A DNA stretch of 33,219 nt from DAOUMU01 sp034409055 (lineage in GTDB: Bacteria > Chloroflexota > Anaerolineae > 4572-78 > J111). Every line of letters starts with the position of its first letter. Position 1 is the first letter of the stretch. Location: positions 1-33,219 of the forward strand of contig DAOUMU010000360.1 in NCBI GenBank assembly GCA_034409055.1, given 5' to 3'. The notes beneath the pieces were generated by a model that saw nothing but the letters and a program-made list of their open reading frames with translations, made no database searches and was not told the origin of the DNA. This document shows positions 23,227 to 30,075 of the stretch, piece after piece. A program made the position numbers and the translations under genes.

Positions 23227-24291
23227 ATGAGCCAGCGTCTACCCTCTAAACTGAAAAATGTCAGCCGGGAGGGGGTAACCCTTAAAGATATTGCTGAAGT
23301 CGTTGGCAAATCGGTTGCAGCCGTATCAAGGGCTCTAAACGATTACGACGATATTAGTGAGGAAACGCGGGCCTATGTGAAGCGAGTAGCCAAGGAAATG
23401 GGCTACACGCCCAACCTGATGGCCCAACGTTTACAAAAGCGGGCCACCGATACACTTGGTTTTGTTCTGCCAGTATTTTCTCCTAGAGACTCTGATCCCT
23501 ACTTCAGTGAACTGCTGGTCGGTATCGCCAATGAGGCCGCTGAACGCGGGTTTGATTTACTGGTTTCGACCTGTACTCCCGGCCCGTTAGAAAAACGGAC
23601 TTACCGGCGGTTGATCAGCAGTCGCCGGGTGGACGGTATGATTGTGGCTCGTCCTCGTTGGCAAGACGATCGTATTGAACTGCTCCTTGAAAAACAGTTT
23701 CCTTTTGTCGTTATCGGCGCTGCCAATTTGCCAGACAATATTCCAACCGTTTTTGACGATGCGGCTGAAGGCGCCCGGTTGATGGTAGAACACCTGGTGG
23801 GACAGGGGCATGAAGGCATTGGACTCATTACCCCTCCCCTTGATTTGATTTTTTCCTCCAATTATTTTGCCGGTTTTCGTGAGGCGATGGTTAAGGCCAA
23901 TTTACCGGTCAATGATAATTTTTTGGAGCAAAGTGATTTTAGCCAAGGAGATGGGTATCGCGCCGCTCAAATTCTGTTAAGTAGATCAGAGATGCCGACC
24001 GCCATTATGACGGCTGATGACGTGGTGGCCCTAGGGGTTATGGCCGCTGCCCAGGATCAGGGACTTGAAATTGGCAATGATCTGGCTATAACTGGCTACG
24101 GTAATATTCTACTGGCCGAGCATTCGCAGCCGCCCCTGACGACCATCCGCCGCCCAACTTACGCCATGGGCCAGCAGGCTTGTCGGATGCTCATTGCCCG
24201 GCTACACGGAGAACCCTTAGATAATGAACATGTCCTGTTCAAACCTTCGCTGGTTATCCGTCAATCTAGTGATTTAGCTCTATGGCTGTGA
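23227..24291 (+). CDS. LacI/GalR-family transcriptional regulator (354 aa)
   Basis: A DNA-binding repressor with an N-terminal helix-turn-helix and hinge (about 16-68: VTLKDIAEVVGKSVAAVSRALND...YTPNLMAQRLQ) and a periplasmic-binding-protein-like sugar sensor (about 72-345: LGFVLPVFS...DPYFSELLVGIANEAAERGFDLL, PTAIMTADDVVALGVMAAAQD, ITGYGNILLAEHSQPPLTTIRRP). ATG 23227 is preferred over the adjoining TTG 23224. The leader is only about 18 bases, with AAGG in it as the possible ribosome site. The promoter carries a striking inverted repeat, so autoregulation is likely. The downstream sugar-importer ATPase is a probable target by context. Confidence 0.93.
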   Translation: MSQRLPSKLKNVSREGVTLKDIAEVVGKSVAAVSRALNDYDDISEETRAYVKRVAKEMGYTPNLMAQRLQKRATDTLGFVLPVFSPRDSDPYFSELLVGIANEAAERGFDLLVSTCTPGPLEKRTYRRLISSRRVDGMIVARPRWQDDRIELLLEKQFPFVVIGAANLPDNIPTVFDDAAEGARLMVEHLVGQGHEGIGLITPPLDLIFSSNYFAGFREAMVKANLPVNDNFLEQSDFSQGDGYRAAQILLSRSEMPTAIMTADDVVALGVMAAAQDQGLEIGNDLAITGYGNILLAEHSQPPLTTIRRPTYAMGQQACRMLIARLHGEPLDNEHVLFKPSLVIRQSSDLALWL

Positions 24292-24332
24292 TCAAGACGG
24301 CCTGGAGTTTAATAAAAAAATGGCTCTTTGGG

Positions 24333-24450
24333 ATTTTCCGTGGCGCTCGGCCCGGATTGACAAATCCGGGCCATATCTTGTGGTATAGTCTTGCTCATTA
24401 CCACTAAATACGGGGATTTGTCAATCCCCTTTGAGCAGAACCACGGAAAT
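24333..24450. repeat. 118-bp nested palindromic element (MITE-like candidate)
   Basis: Paired segments lie symmetrically around 24392. The outer pair is ATTTTCCGTGG (24333-24343) with CCACGGAAAT (24441-24450). Next is GCTC (24345-24348) with GAGC (24433-24436). GGATTGACAAATCC (24354-24367) is the exact reverse complement of 24414-24427. The inner pair is GTGGTA (24380-24385) with TACCAC (24399-24404). Each arm also folds alone, with a 10-bp stem at 24349-24372 and a 7-bp stem at 24412-24429. No transposase is present. It could also end lacI transcription. Confidence 0.6.
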
Positions 24451-24503
24451 TCCTGAAGAACCAAAAAAATTTAATGTAGTGTATAGGAGGTAGAAAAAAT
24501 ATA

Positions 24504-25631
24504 ATGGCACGAGTATATTACGAAAATATGACCAAAGCATGGGGTGATGTGATCGGGGTGAATAACCTCAACCTTGAGGTCCCGGATAAGGAGTTTCTGG
24601 TTCTGGTTGGTCCCTCCGGTTGTGGTAAGTCTACCGCCCTGCGTTGTCTGGCCGGCCTGGAAGAGATTACGAAGGGCAACATCTACATTGAGGATCGAAT
24701 CGTCAATGACATCCCCCCCAAAGATCGGGATATCGCCATGGTTTTCCAGAGTTATGCGCTTTATCCCCATATGACCGTGTATGATAATATGGCCTTTGGG
24801 CTGAAGCTGCGCAAAACTCCCAAGGGTGAAATTGATAAGCGTGTCCAGGAGGCAGCCAAAATTCTGGGTATCACCCAACTATTAGATCGCAAACCCAAGC
24901 AAATGTCCGGTGGCCAGCGGCAACGCGTCGCTTTGGGCCGGGCGATTGTGCGCGACCCAGCCGTATTCTTGTTTGACGAGCCACTCTCTAACCTTGATGC
25001 GAAACTGCGCGTGCAAACTCGCGCCGAGATTTCCAAGCTACATCAACGTCTGGGGACTACCTTTATCTATGTGACACACGACCAGGTGGAAGCACTGACC
25101 ATGGCCGACCGTATTGCGGTGCTGAAAGATGGCGTGCTGCAGCAAGTTGATACGCCGCAAAGTCTGTATGACCATCCCGGCAATATTTTTGTGGCTGGCT
25201 TTATTGGCTCGCCGGCAATGAACTTCTTCAGCGGTACCATTACCGGTACCGTCGACGAAATGTATGTCGACTGTGGCAGTGTACGGCTGCGCTTGCCCCA
25301 GAGTGAGATCAAGCAACTTGGCCAGGAGAGTATTGGCCGCGAGGTTGTGTTTGGCGTGCGCCCGGAAGATATTCACCATCCGCAATACACACCGGCCGGC
25401 GTCAATGAGCAATTGATTGAGGCCACGGTCGATGTGACTGAGTTGATGGGTAATGAAATCTTCGTATACATGATGACTACTGATGAGCAAAGCTTCATAG
25501 CTCGCGTTGACCCCCGGGCCCAACTGCGTCCCGGTGATAAGGTGCAGATGGTCTTTAACGCCGACAAGGTTCACATCTTTGATCGGGCCACCGAGAAAAA
25601 TCTGGCCACGCCTAGAGGGGCCGAGGATTAA
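24504..25631 (+). CDS. sugar ABC importer ATPase, MalK/UgpC/MsmX-type (375 aa)
   Basis: The cytoplasmic ATPase subunit of a CUT1-type carbohydrate importer. Walker A is GPSGCGKST (36-44), the Q-loop Q82 (VFQSYALYPHMTV), the signature MSGGQRQRVALGRA (134-147), Walker B FLFDEP (155-160) and the switch histidine H192 (THDQ). The C-terminal TOBE domains (about 240-360) contain VVFGVRPEDIHHP and the PGDKVQMVFNADKVHIFD end, typical of shared MsmX-like ATPases. No permease or binding-protein genes are adjacent, so it may energise several importers. GGAGGT lies 12 bases before the ATG, which is longer than usual. Confidence 0.95.
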   Translation: MARVYYENMTKAWGDVIGVNNLNLEVPDKEFLVLVGPSGCGKSTALRCLAGLEEITKGNIYIEDRIVNDIPPKDRDIAMVFQSYALYPHMTVYDNMAFGLKLRKTPKGEIDKRVQEAAKILGITQLLDRKPKQMSGGQRQRVALGRAIVRDPAVFLFDEPLSNLDAKLRVQTRAEISKLHQRLGTTFIYVTHDQVEALTMADRIAVLKDGVLQQVDTPQSLYDHPGNIFVAGFIGSPAMNFFSGTITGTVDEMYVDCGSVRLRLPQSEIKQLGQESIGREVVFGVRPEDIHHPQYTPAGVNEQLIEATVDVTELMGNEIFVYMMTTDEQSFIARVDPRAQLRPGDKVQMVFNADKVHIFDRATEKNLATPRGAED

Positions 25632-25653
25632 ATATACCCTCAAATGACCAACC

Positions 25654-25690
25654 AAGGGGAAGCCAGGGCTGGCTTCCCCTTTAATTTTTT
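25654..25690 (+). terminator. intrinsic terminator of the importer ATPase gene
   Basis: AAGGGGAAGCCA (25654-25665) pairs exactly with TGGCTTCCCCTT (25670-25681) across a 4-base loop, followed by TAATTTTTT. Confidence 0.92.
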
Positions 25691-25705
25691 ACAACGGCAA
25701 TTTTT

Positions 25706-25731
25706 CCTCAACCCCTTACTTGAGGTATTAT
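25706..25731 (+). promoter_or_regulatory. possible gpmI promoter with CCTCAA/TTGAGG inverted repeat
   Basis: TATTAT at 25726-25731 could be a -10 box; it abuts the inverted repeat CCTCAA-N8-TTGAGG (25706-25725). There is no good -35 box, so an activator site is one reading. Confidence 0.35.
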
Positions 25732-25782
25732 ACAGACACCTTATTAAAACTAATTCTCTGTAACTGTTGTAAGGATGTAGTG

Positions 25783-27318
25783 ATGCGAGTAACGCTAATT
25801 ATTATGGATGGTTGGGGCCTAAACCCCCGCAAAGATTATAATGCAATTGCCCTGGCCAATACACCTTATTTTGATTACATCTGGAATAACTGGCCCAGTG
25901 CCACCCTGGAAGCATCCGGTCATGCCGTCGGCTTACCGGCCGGACAAATGGGTAACTCCGAGGTGGGCCATATGAATCTCGGGGCCGGCCGCATTGTGCC
26001 TCAAGATTTAACTTACATCAATAACCTGATAGCCAGCGGCGAGTTTGATCAGAACCAAGCCCTCAACAATACCATTCAGTACGCGATCGACCATCACAGT
26101 AGTCTCCATTTGATCGGCTTGCTATCCGATGGCGGCGTCCACAGTCATCAAGAGCATCTGTACGCCCTGCTAAGATTGGCCAAAAGTAAAAACCTTGACC
26201 GGGTCTTCATTCACGCGCTGCTTGATGGTCGGGACACGCCCCCCCGCAGTGGCGCAGGCTATTTGGAGCAACTTGAGACTGAGATTAGCAAAATTGGTTG
26301 TGGGACGATTGCTACGATTGCCGGCCGATATTACTCAATGGATCGAGACAAGCGCTGGGACCGGACAAATTTAGGCTACCAGGCCATAGTTTACGGTCAG
26401 GGCAAGCAAGCGCGCAGCGCAGCCGAAGCCATTCAGGCTTCTTACGATGATGATGTCAGTGATGAGTTTGTCATTCCCGTGGTTTTGGTTGACAGCCAGG
26501 GCCAGCCCGTGGCCACAATTAACGACAACGACGCCGTTATCTTCTTCAATTTCAGAGCGGATCGGGCCAGACAGATGACCAAGGCCCTGATCGAACCGGA
26601 TTTTGATGGCTTTGAAGGCCAAGGTGGTCGGCGGCAGAATTTAAACATGGCCACCTTTATGCACTATTACGATCACCAAAAACCGGAATACGCTTTTGAG
26701 GTGCCTGAGCCGACCAATGGCCTGACTGAAACCCTCTCAAATTTGGGCAAAAAACAATTCCATTGTGCCGAAACCGAGAAATACGCCCACGTCACTTACT
26801 TCTTTAATGGTGGGCGTGAGGAGCCCTTTACCGGAGAAGATAGAATCCTGATTCCTTCGCCAAAGGTGGCTACTTATGATTTACAACCGGAAATGAGTGC
26901 CCCAGCCATCACCGAGACAGTGGTGGAGGCCGTAAAATCGGATCAATATGACTTTGTGCTGGTGAATTTTGCTAATCCCGATATGGTGGGGCATACCGGC
27001 TTTTTAGATAAGGCCATTATCGCCGCAGAAACTGTTGACGATTGTGTGCGCAGAGTGGTTGAAACGACTGTCAGTATGGGCGGGGTGGCTTTGGTGACGG
27101 CTGACCATGGCAACTCTGATCAAATGCTAGATTACGATACCGGCAAACCCCACACGGCCCATACCACCAATTTGGTCCCCTTTATTTATGTGGCCGAACA
27201 AAAATCGACCTGGCGTTTGGCCAACGGTGTTTTGGGCAACGTGGCTCCCACCGTTCTGGAATTAATGGAGCTTGAGCAACCCTCGCAAATGACCTGTCGC
27301 TCTCTAATTAGAAAGTAG
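25783..27318 (+). CDS. gpmI: 2,3-bisphosphoglycerate-independent phosphoglycerate mutase (511 aa)
   Basis: This cytoplasmic glycolytic and gluconeogenic enzyme interconverts 3- and 2-phosphoglycerate using two metal ions. It belongs to the alkaline phosphatase superfamily. D9 (IMDGWG) and the phosphorylated serine S59 (QMGNSEVGHMNLGAGR) are present, as are the transferase-domain blocks HALLDGRDTPPRSG and FFNFRADRARQ. The closing metal motifs NPDMVGHTG, TADHGNSDQM and KPHTAHTTN are also intact. The length is the family norm. The start is ATG 25783, seven bases after AAGGA, rather than the TTG at 25720 that lies in the promoter region. Confidence 0.97.
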   Translation: MRVTLIIMDGWGLNPRKDYNAIALANTPYFDYIWNNWPSATLEASGHAVGLPAGQMGNSEVGHMNLGAGRIVPQDLTYINNLIASGEFDQNQALNNTIQYAIDHHSSLHLIGLLSDGGVHSHQEHLYALLRLAKSKNLDRVFIHALLDGRDTPPRSGAGYLEQLETEISKIGCGTIATIAGRYYSMDRDKRWDRTNLGYQAIVYGQGKQARSAAEAIQASYDDDVSDEFVIPVVLVDSQGQPVATINDNDAVIFFNFRADRARQMTKALIEPDFDGFEGQGGRRQNLNMATFMHYYDHQKPEYAFEVPEPTNGLTETLSNLGKKQFHCAETEKYAHVTYFFNGGREEPFTGEDRILIPSPKVATYDLQPEMSAPAITETVVEAVKSDQYDFVLVNFANPDMVGHTGFLDKAIIAAETVDDCVRRVVETTVSMGGVALVTADHGNSDQMLDYDTGKPHTAHTTNLVPFIYVAEQKSTWRLANGVLGNVAPTVLELMELEQPSQMTCRSLIRK

Positions 27319-27373
27319 TGGACTACCTACCCCTAACCTCCGCTTCATAAAGGTTAAAAAATTAATGGAGGTA

Positions 27374-27397
27374 GGCCGGGCATCCCCATGCCCGGCC
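27374..27397. terminator. strong hairpin between convergent gpmI and the hybrid kinase gene
   Basis: GGCCGGGCAT (27374-27383) pairs exactly with ATGCCCGGCC (27388-27397) across CCCC. There is no T tract, so it may be a REP-like repeat that stabilises mRNA ends rather than a classical terminator. Confidence 0.5.
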
Positions 27398-27453
27398 ATC
27401 TATTCCCCGATTATTTTCTTGAGTTCCATCTAGCGGAGGACGGGGGTGAGGGC

Positions 27454-28962
27454 TTACTCCCCCGGCAGGTTGAACCAAAATGTCGATCCTTGCCCCAGGG
27501 TCGATTCGACGCCTATTTGCCCGCCGTGAGCCTCTATGATTTTTTTACAAAGAACCAAGCCCAAGCCGGTTGATTTTTCACCTGCCGTTGGCCTGGAACT
27601 GATTTTCATGTGCCCAAAACCCTGAAATAGATATTGGACCTCTTCTGGCTTGATGCCGGGACCTTCATCCTTTACCCCGACCCAGATATCTCCACCTTGT
27701 TTGCGGCCAATAAGCTCAATGGTCGTCCTGGGGGCGGAATATTTAATGGCATTATCGATAAAATTGGAAACAACCTGGCTGATTTTAACCAGGTCGCATT
27801 GGCAGACAAGGGGCTCTGCCGGTAAACTGGCCTTAAGGGTAATATTTTTTTGACGAGCGAGGTGTTGATAATCGTCGACCTGTATCTTTAAAAAATCATT
27901 CAACTCCAGACGTTCAATCTCCGGTGAGCCTCTCCCCAACTCAATCGTGGTCACATCCAGTAACTCATCCAGCATCTTCACCATGCGGGTGGAGACTCTG
28001 TTTATCGTTCCCAGATATTTGGTAAGACTTTCACGGTCAATGTTCGTCACATCGTCCACTAACACCTCGGAGAAGCCGGTGAGCAAGGCCAACGGAGCCC
28101 GCAATTCATGGGCCACAACGCTTAGTAATAGACTCCGGTGGGTGATATCGCGAACCACGCTAATCAGTTGAGAGACCTGGCCATCGGTGTAGATAAAGGT
28201 GGTAGCAATTTCAGTCCAAATTGGCTGACCATCTGCCCGCTGCAATAATTGCTCCAGACGGGTTTGGTTTTGTCCAGCGGCGATGGCCGTGGCTTGTTTC
28301 TGGATAAAAGCTTCAAAGCTGGTTTGACTGGGATACAAAATCTCGATGGTTTGGCCCAACAGTTCTTTTGGCTGATAACCCAATATTTGGGTGACAGCCT
28401 GGTTGACGTACTCAATACAATAACCGGGCATTTTGAGGCTAAAGACAACGTCGGCCATCGTCTCGGTCAGGGTGGACAGAAACTCCTGGGAGTGACGTAG
28501 GGCGCGAGTCCGTTCTGCCACACGTTGCTCCAGTTCGAGCCGATACACTTCATTTTCCGCCTCCAGCCGCTCTTTTTCCAGGGCCAATTGCCGATGCTGG
28601 ATGGCACGGGCCAGGGTGGCTAACAATTCATCGTGGTCAATTGGTTTGGCCAGATAATCATAGGCCCCCAGGCGAATAGCTTCGGCGGCTGTTTCATAGG
28701 TTGGGGCGCCGGTCATCATAATGACGGGCGTGTTGGGGTAGTGCTTACGGGCCCAGGCCAGGGCTCGCAAACCGTTATCACCGGGGAGAATAATATCACA
28801 CAAGATGGCATCACAGTCAGTCATCCTCTTGATGAATTCTTTATAACTGCCGGCGGTCAAGACTGTATAGTCATTCTGCTCCAGGTATACTTGTAACAGT
28901 TCACATACGATTGGCTCATCATCCAAGAGCATGACAGTGGGCCTTACGCCGTGGGTGCTCAT
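27454..28962 (-). CDS. hybrid REC-PAS-histidine kinase (502 aa)
   Basis: A cytoplasmic signalling protein with an N-terminal receiver (about 8-125: D14-D15, phosphoacceptor D56, T84, K106 in LAKPID), a coiled coil (125-160) and a PAS domain (about 160-275, ending VVRDITHR). A HisKA helix pair follows with the phosphorylated histidine H285 (SVVAHELRAPLALL), then an HATPase_c domain (about 380-500: N404 in FIDNAIKYS, DEGPGI, STGLGLVLCKKI). All catalytic residues are present. It has no membrane segment, so it probably senses an internal signal or receives phosphate from another kinase. AAGGAGAG precedes the ATG. It lies 57 bases after the polyphosphate glucokinase on the same strand, possibly one transcript. 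Confidence 0.92.
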   Translation of the reverse strand: MSTHGVRPTVMLLDDEPIVCELLQVYLEQNDYTVLTAGSYKEFIKRMTDCDAILCDIILPGDNGLRALAWARKHYPNTPVIMMTGAPTYETAAEAIRLGAYDYLAKPIDHDELLATLARAIQHRQLALEKERLEAENEVYRLELEQRVAERTRALRHSQEFLSTLTETMADVVFSLKMPGYCIEYVNQAVTQILGYQPKELLGQTIEILYPSQTSFEAFIQKQATAIAAGQNQTRLEQLLQRADGQPIWTEIATTFIYTDGQVSQLISVVRDITHRSLLLSVVAHELRAPLALLTGFSEVLVDDVTNIDRESLTKYLGTINRVSTRMVKMLDELLDVTTIELGRGSPEIERLELNDFLKIQVDDYQHLARQKNITLKASLPAEPLVCQCDLVKISQVVSNFIDNAIKYSAPRTTIELIGRKQGGDIWVGVKDEGPGIKPEEVQYLFQGFGHMKISSRPTAGEKSTGLGLVLCKKIIEAHGGQIGVESTLGQGSTFWFNLPGE

Positions 28963-29019
28963 CTTGCTCTCTCCTTAAATCCAGCCAAAAACCTTCACTC
29001 CCCGGATGACCATACCACG

Positions 29020-29757
29020 TTAGAGGAGAGTTTTTGCGGCCATCGCCGCTCCGATAATGCCCGCCTCGTTACGCATTTGGGCCGGAACAATCTCGGCCTG
29101 GGTCTGCAACAGAGGTAAAAATTTGTCACACTTTTTACTCACACCACCACCGATGATGAACAGATCGGGGGCGAAGAGAATTTCCATTCGTCCCAAAAAT
29201 TCGTTGATGCGACCGGCCCACTTTTTCCAATTTAGCTCCTCCTCCTGGCGAATACGGTCCGCCGCCCGATCCTCGGCGTCTTTACCCCGTATCTCCATAT
29301 GCCCAAACTCGGTATTGGGCACAAGATGGCCATCGACAAAAATAGCGCTGCCAATGCCGGTGCCAAAAGTGAGCACAATGACCACCCCCTGACGGCCTTT
29401 GCCTGCCCCAAATTCCATCTCGGCGATACCGGCTGCGTCGGCATCATTAAGTAACAAAACCGGGCATTTAGTTTTCTTTTTCAGTATTTTTTCGCCATTG
29501 ATACCAATCCAGGATTTATCAACATTGGCTGCACTGTAGGCCACCCCATCTTTGATCACCGCCGGAAAAGTACAGCCAATTGGACCTTTCCAGGCAAAAT
29601 GCTTGGCTATTTGAGCCACCACCACGGCAACCGTATCGGGCACAGAGGGTTGAGGCGTTGGAATGCGGTAACGCTTTGCCGTCAATACCCCCTTTTCAAT
29701 ATCCACCGGGGCTCCTTTAATGCCAGAGCCACCAATGTCAATGCCTAAAACTTCCAT
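29020..29757 (-). CDS. ppgK: polyphosphate glucokinase, ROK family (245 aa)
   Basis: The enzyme phosphorylates glucose to glucose 6-phosphate, using inorganic polyphosphate and usually also ATP. It carries the phosphate-binding loop LGIDIGGSGIKGAPVD (4-19), the catalytic aspartate D105 (LLNDADAAG), LTFGTGIGSA (129-138) and the block EFGHMEIRGKDAEDRAADRIR...LNWKKWA, which is diagnostic of polyphosphate-dependent members. The zinc-binding CXCGXXGC of ordinary ROK kinases is absent, as expected. The start is ATG 29757, with GGAGG five bases before it; the GTG at 29769 is upstream of that ribosome site. Confidence 0.92.
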   Translation of the reverse strand: MEVLGIDIGGSGIKGAPVDIEKGVLTAKRYRIPTPQPSVPDTVAVVVAQIAKHFAWKGPIGCTFPAVIKDGVAYSAANVDKSWIGINGEKILKKKTKCPVLLLNDADAAGIAEMEFGAGKGRQGVVIVLTFGTGIGSAIFVDGHLVPNTEFGHMEIRGKDAEDRAADRIRQEEELNWKKWAGRINEFLGRMEILFAPDLFIIGGGVSKKCDKFLPLLQTQAEIVPAQMRNEAGIIGAAMAAKTLL

Positions 29758-29766
29758 GCTAACCTC

Positions 29767-29781
29767 CACCTAGTTTAGGTG
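29767..29781. promoter_or_regulatory. CACCTA-GTT-TAGGTG inverted repeat at the ppgK start site
   Basis: A perfect 6-3-6 inverted repeat lies over the predicted ppgK transcript start (about 29776). It is a candidate repressor site. Confidence 0.45.
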
Positions 29782-29810
29782 ATTGTAGCCTGAAACAAAG
29801 ATGGAGGCAA
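29782..29810 (-). promoter_or_regulatory. ppgK promoter
   Basis: On the minus strand TTGCCT (29810-29805), 17 bases, TACAAT (29787-29782). Confidence 0.55.
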
Positions 29811-29877
29811 GCAAAACTAGAGCCTATTTTTATAACTCGCTCCAAAACTGAAATGCTCCCAACCTTGCCTCATCAGC

Positions 29878-29907
29878 TTGAAGGAATCTGGCCACCAGGC
29901 GTATAAT
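29878..29907 (+). promoter_or_regulatory. possible promoter of the five-module secreted protein
   Basis: TTGAAG (29878-29883), 18 bases, TATAAT (29902-29907). The leader would be about 160 bases and would include the inverted repeat at 29943-30040. Confidence 0.5.
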
Positions 29908-29942
29908 AATATTGGTCATTTGATTACCCGACATTGGAAATC

Positions 29943-30040
29943 AGAAACCAGGTTTTTCGCTTGCTAAGGCATTTTTGGTGCTCCAGAATGTTCAAAAAGC
30001 AATGATTAGCTTGGTTCAGACGACAAAAAACCTGGTTTCT
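29943..30040. repeat. 98-bp inverted-repeat element with AGAAACCAGGTTTTT ends
   Basis: AGAAACCAGGTTTTT (29943-29957) and its exact reverse complement AAAAACCTGGTTTCT (30026-30040) flank 68 bases. Similar AGAAACC.GGTTT repeats are dispersed in some cyanobacterial and Chloroflexota genomes, so this may be an interspersed or mobile palindrome. It lies in the leader of the next gene. Confidence 0.55.
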
Positions 30041-30075
30041 CTCCCCGTATCGGATAGTGAAGGGATGGTTATTCT

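Noticed and set aside
24357..24389. Promoter TTGACA...TATAGT within the palindromic element
   Set aside because: The spacing is 21 bases, too long for a standard promoter, and the TTGACA is part of the hairpin loop. An extended -10 alone (TGGTATAGT) is possible but weak.
24471..25655. Minus-strand ORFs of up to 205 codons opposite the importer ATPase
   Set aside because: The plus strand has intact Walker and signature motifs; the antisense products show no domain.
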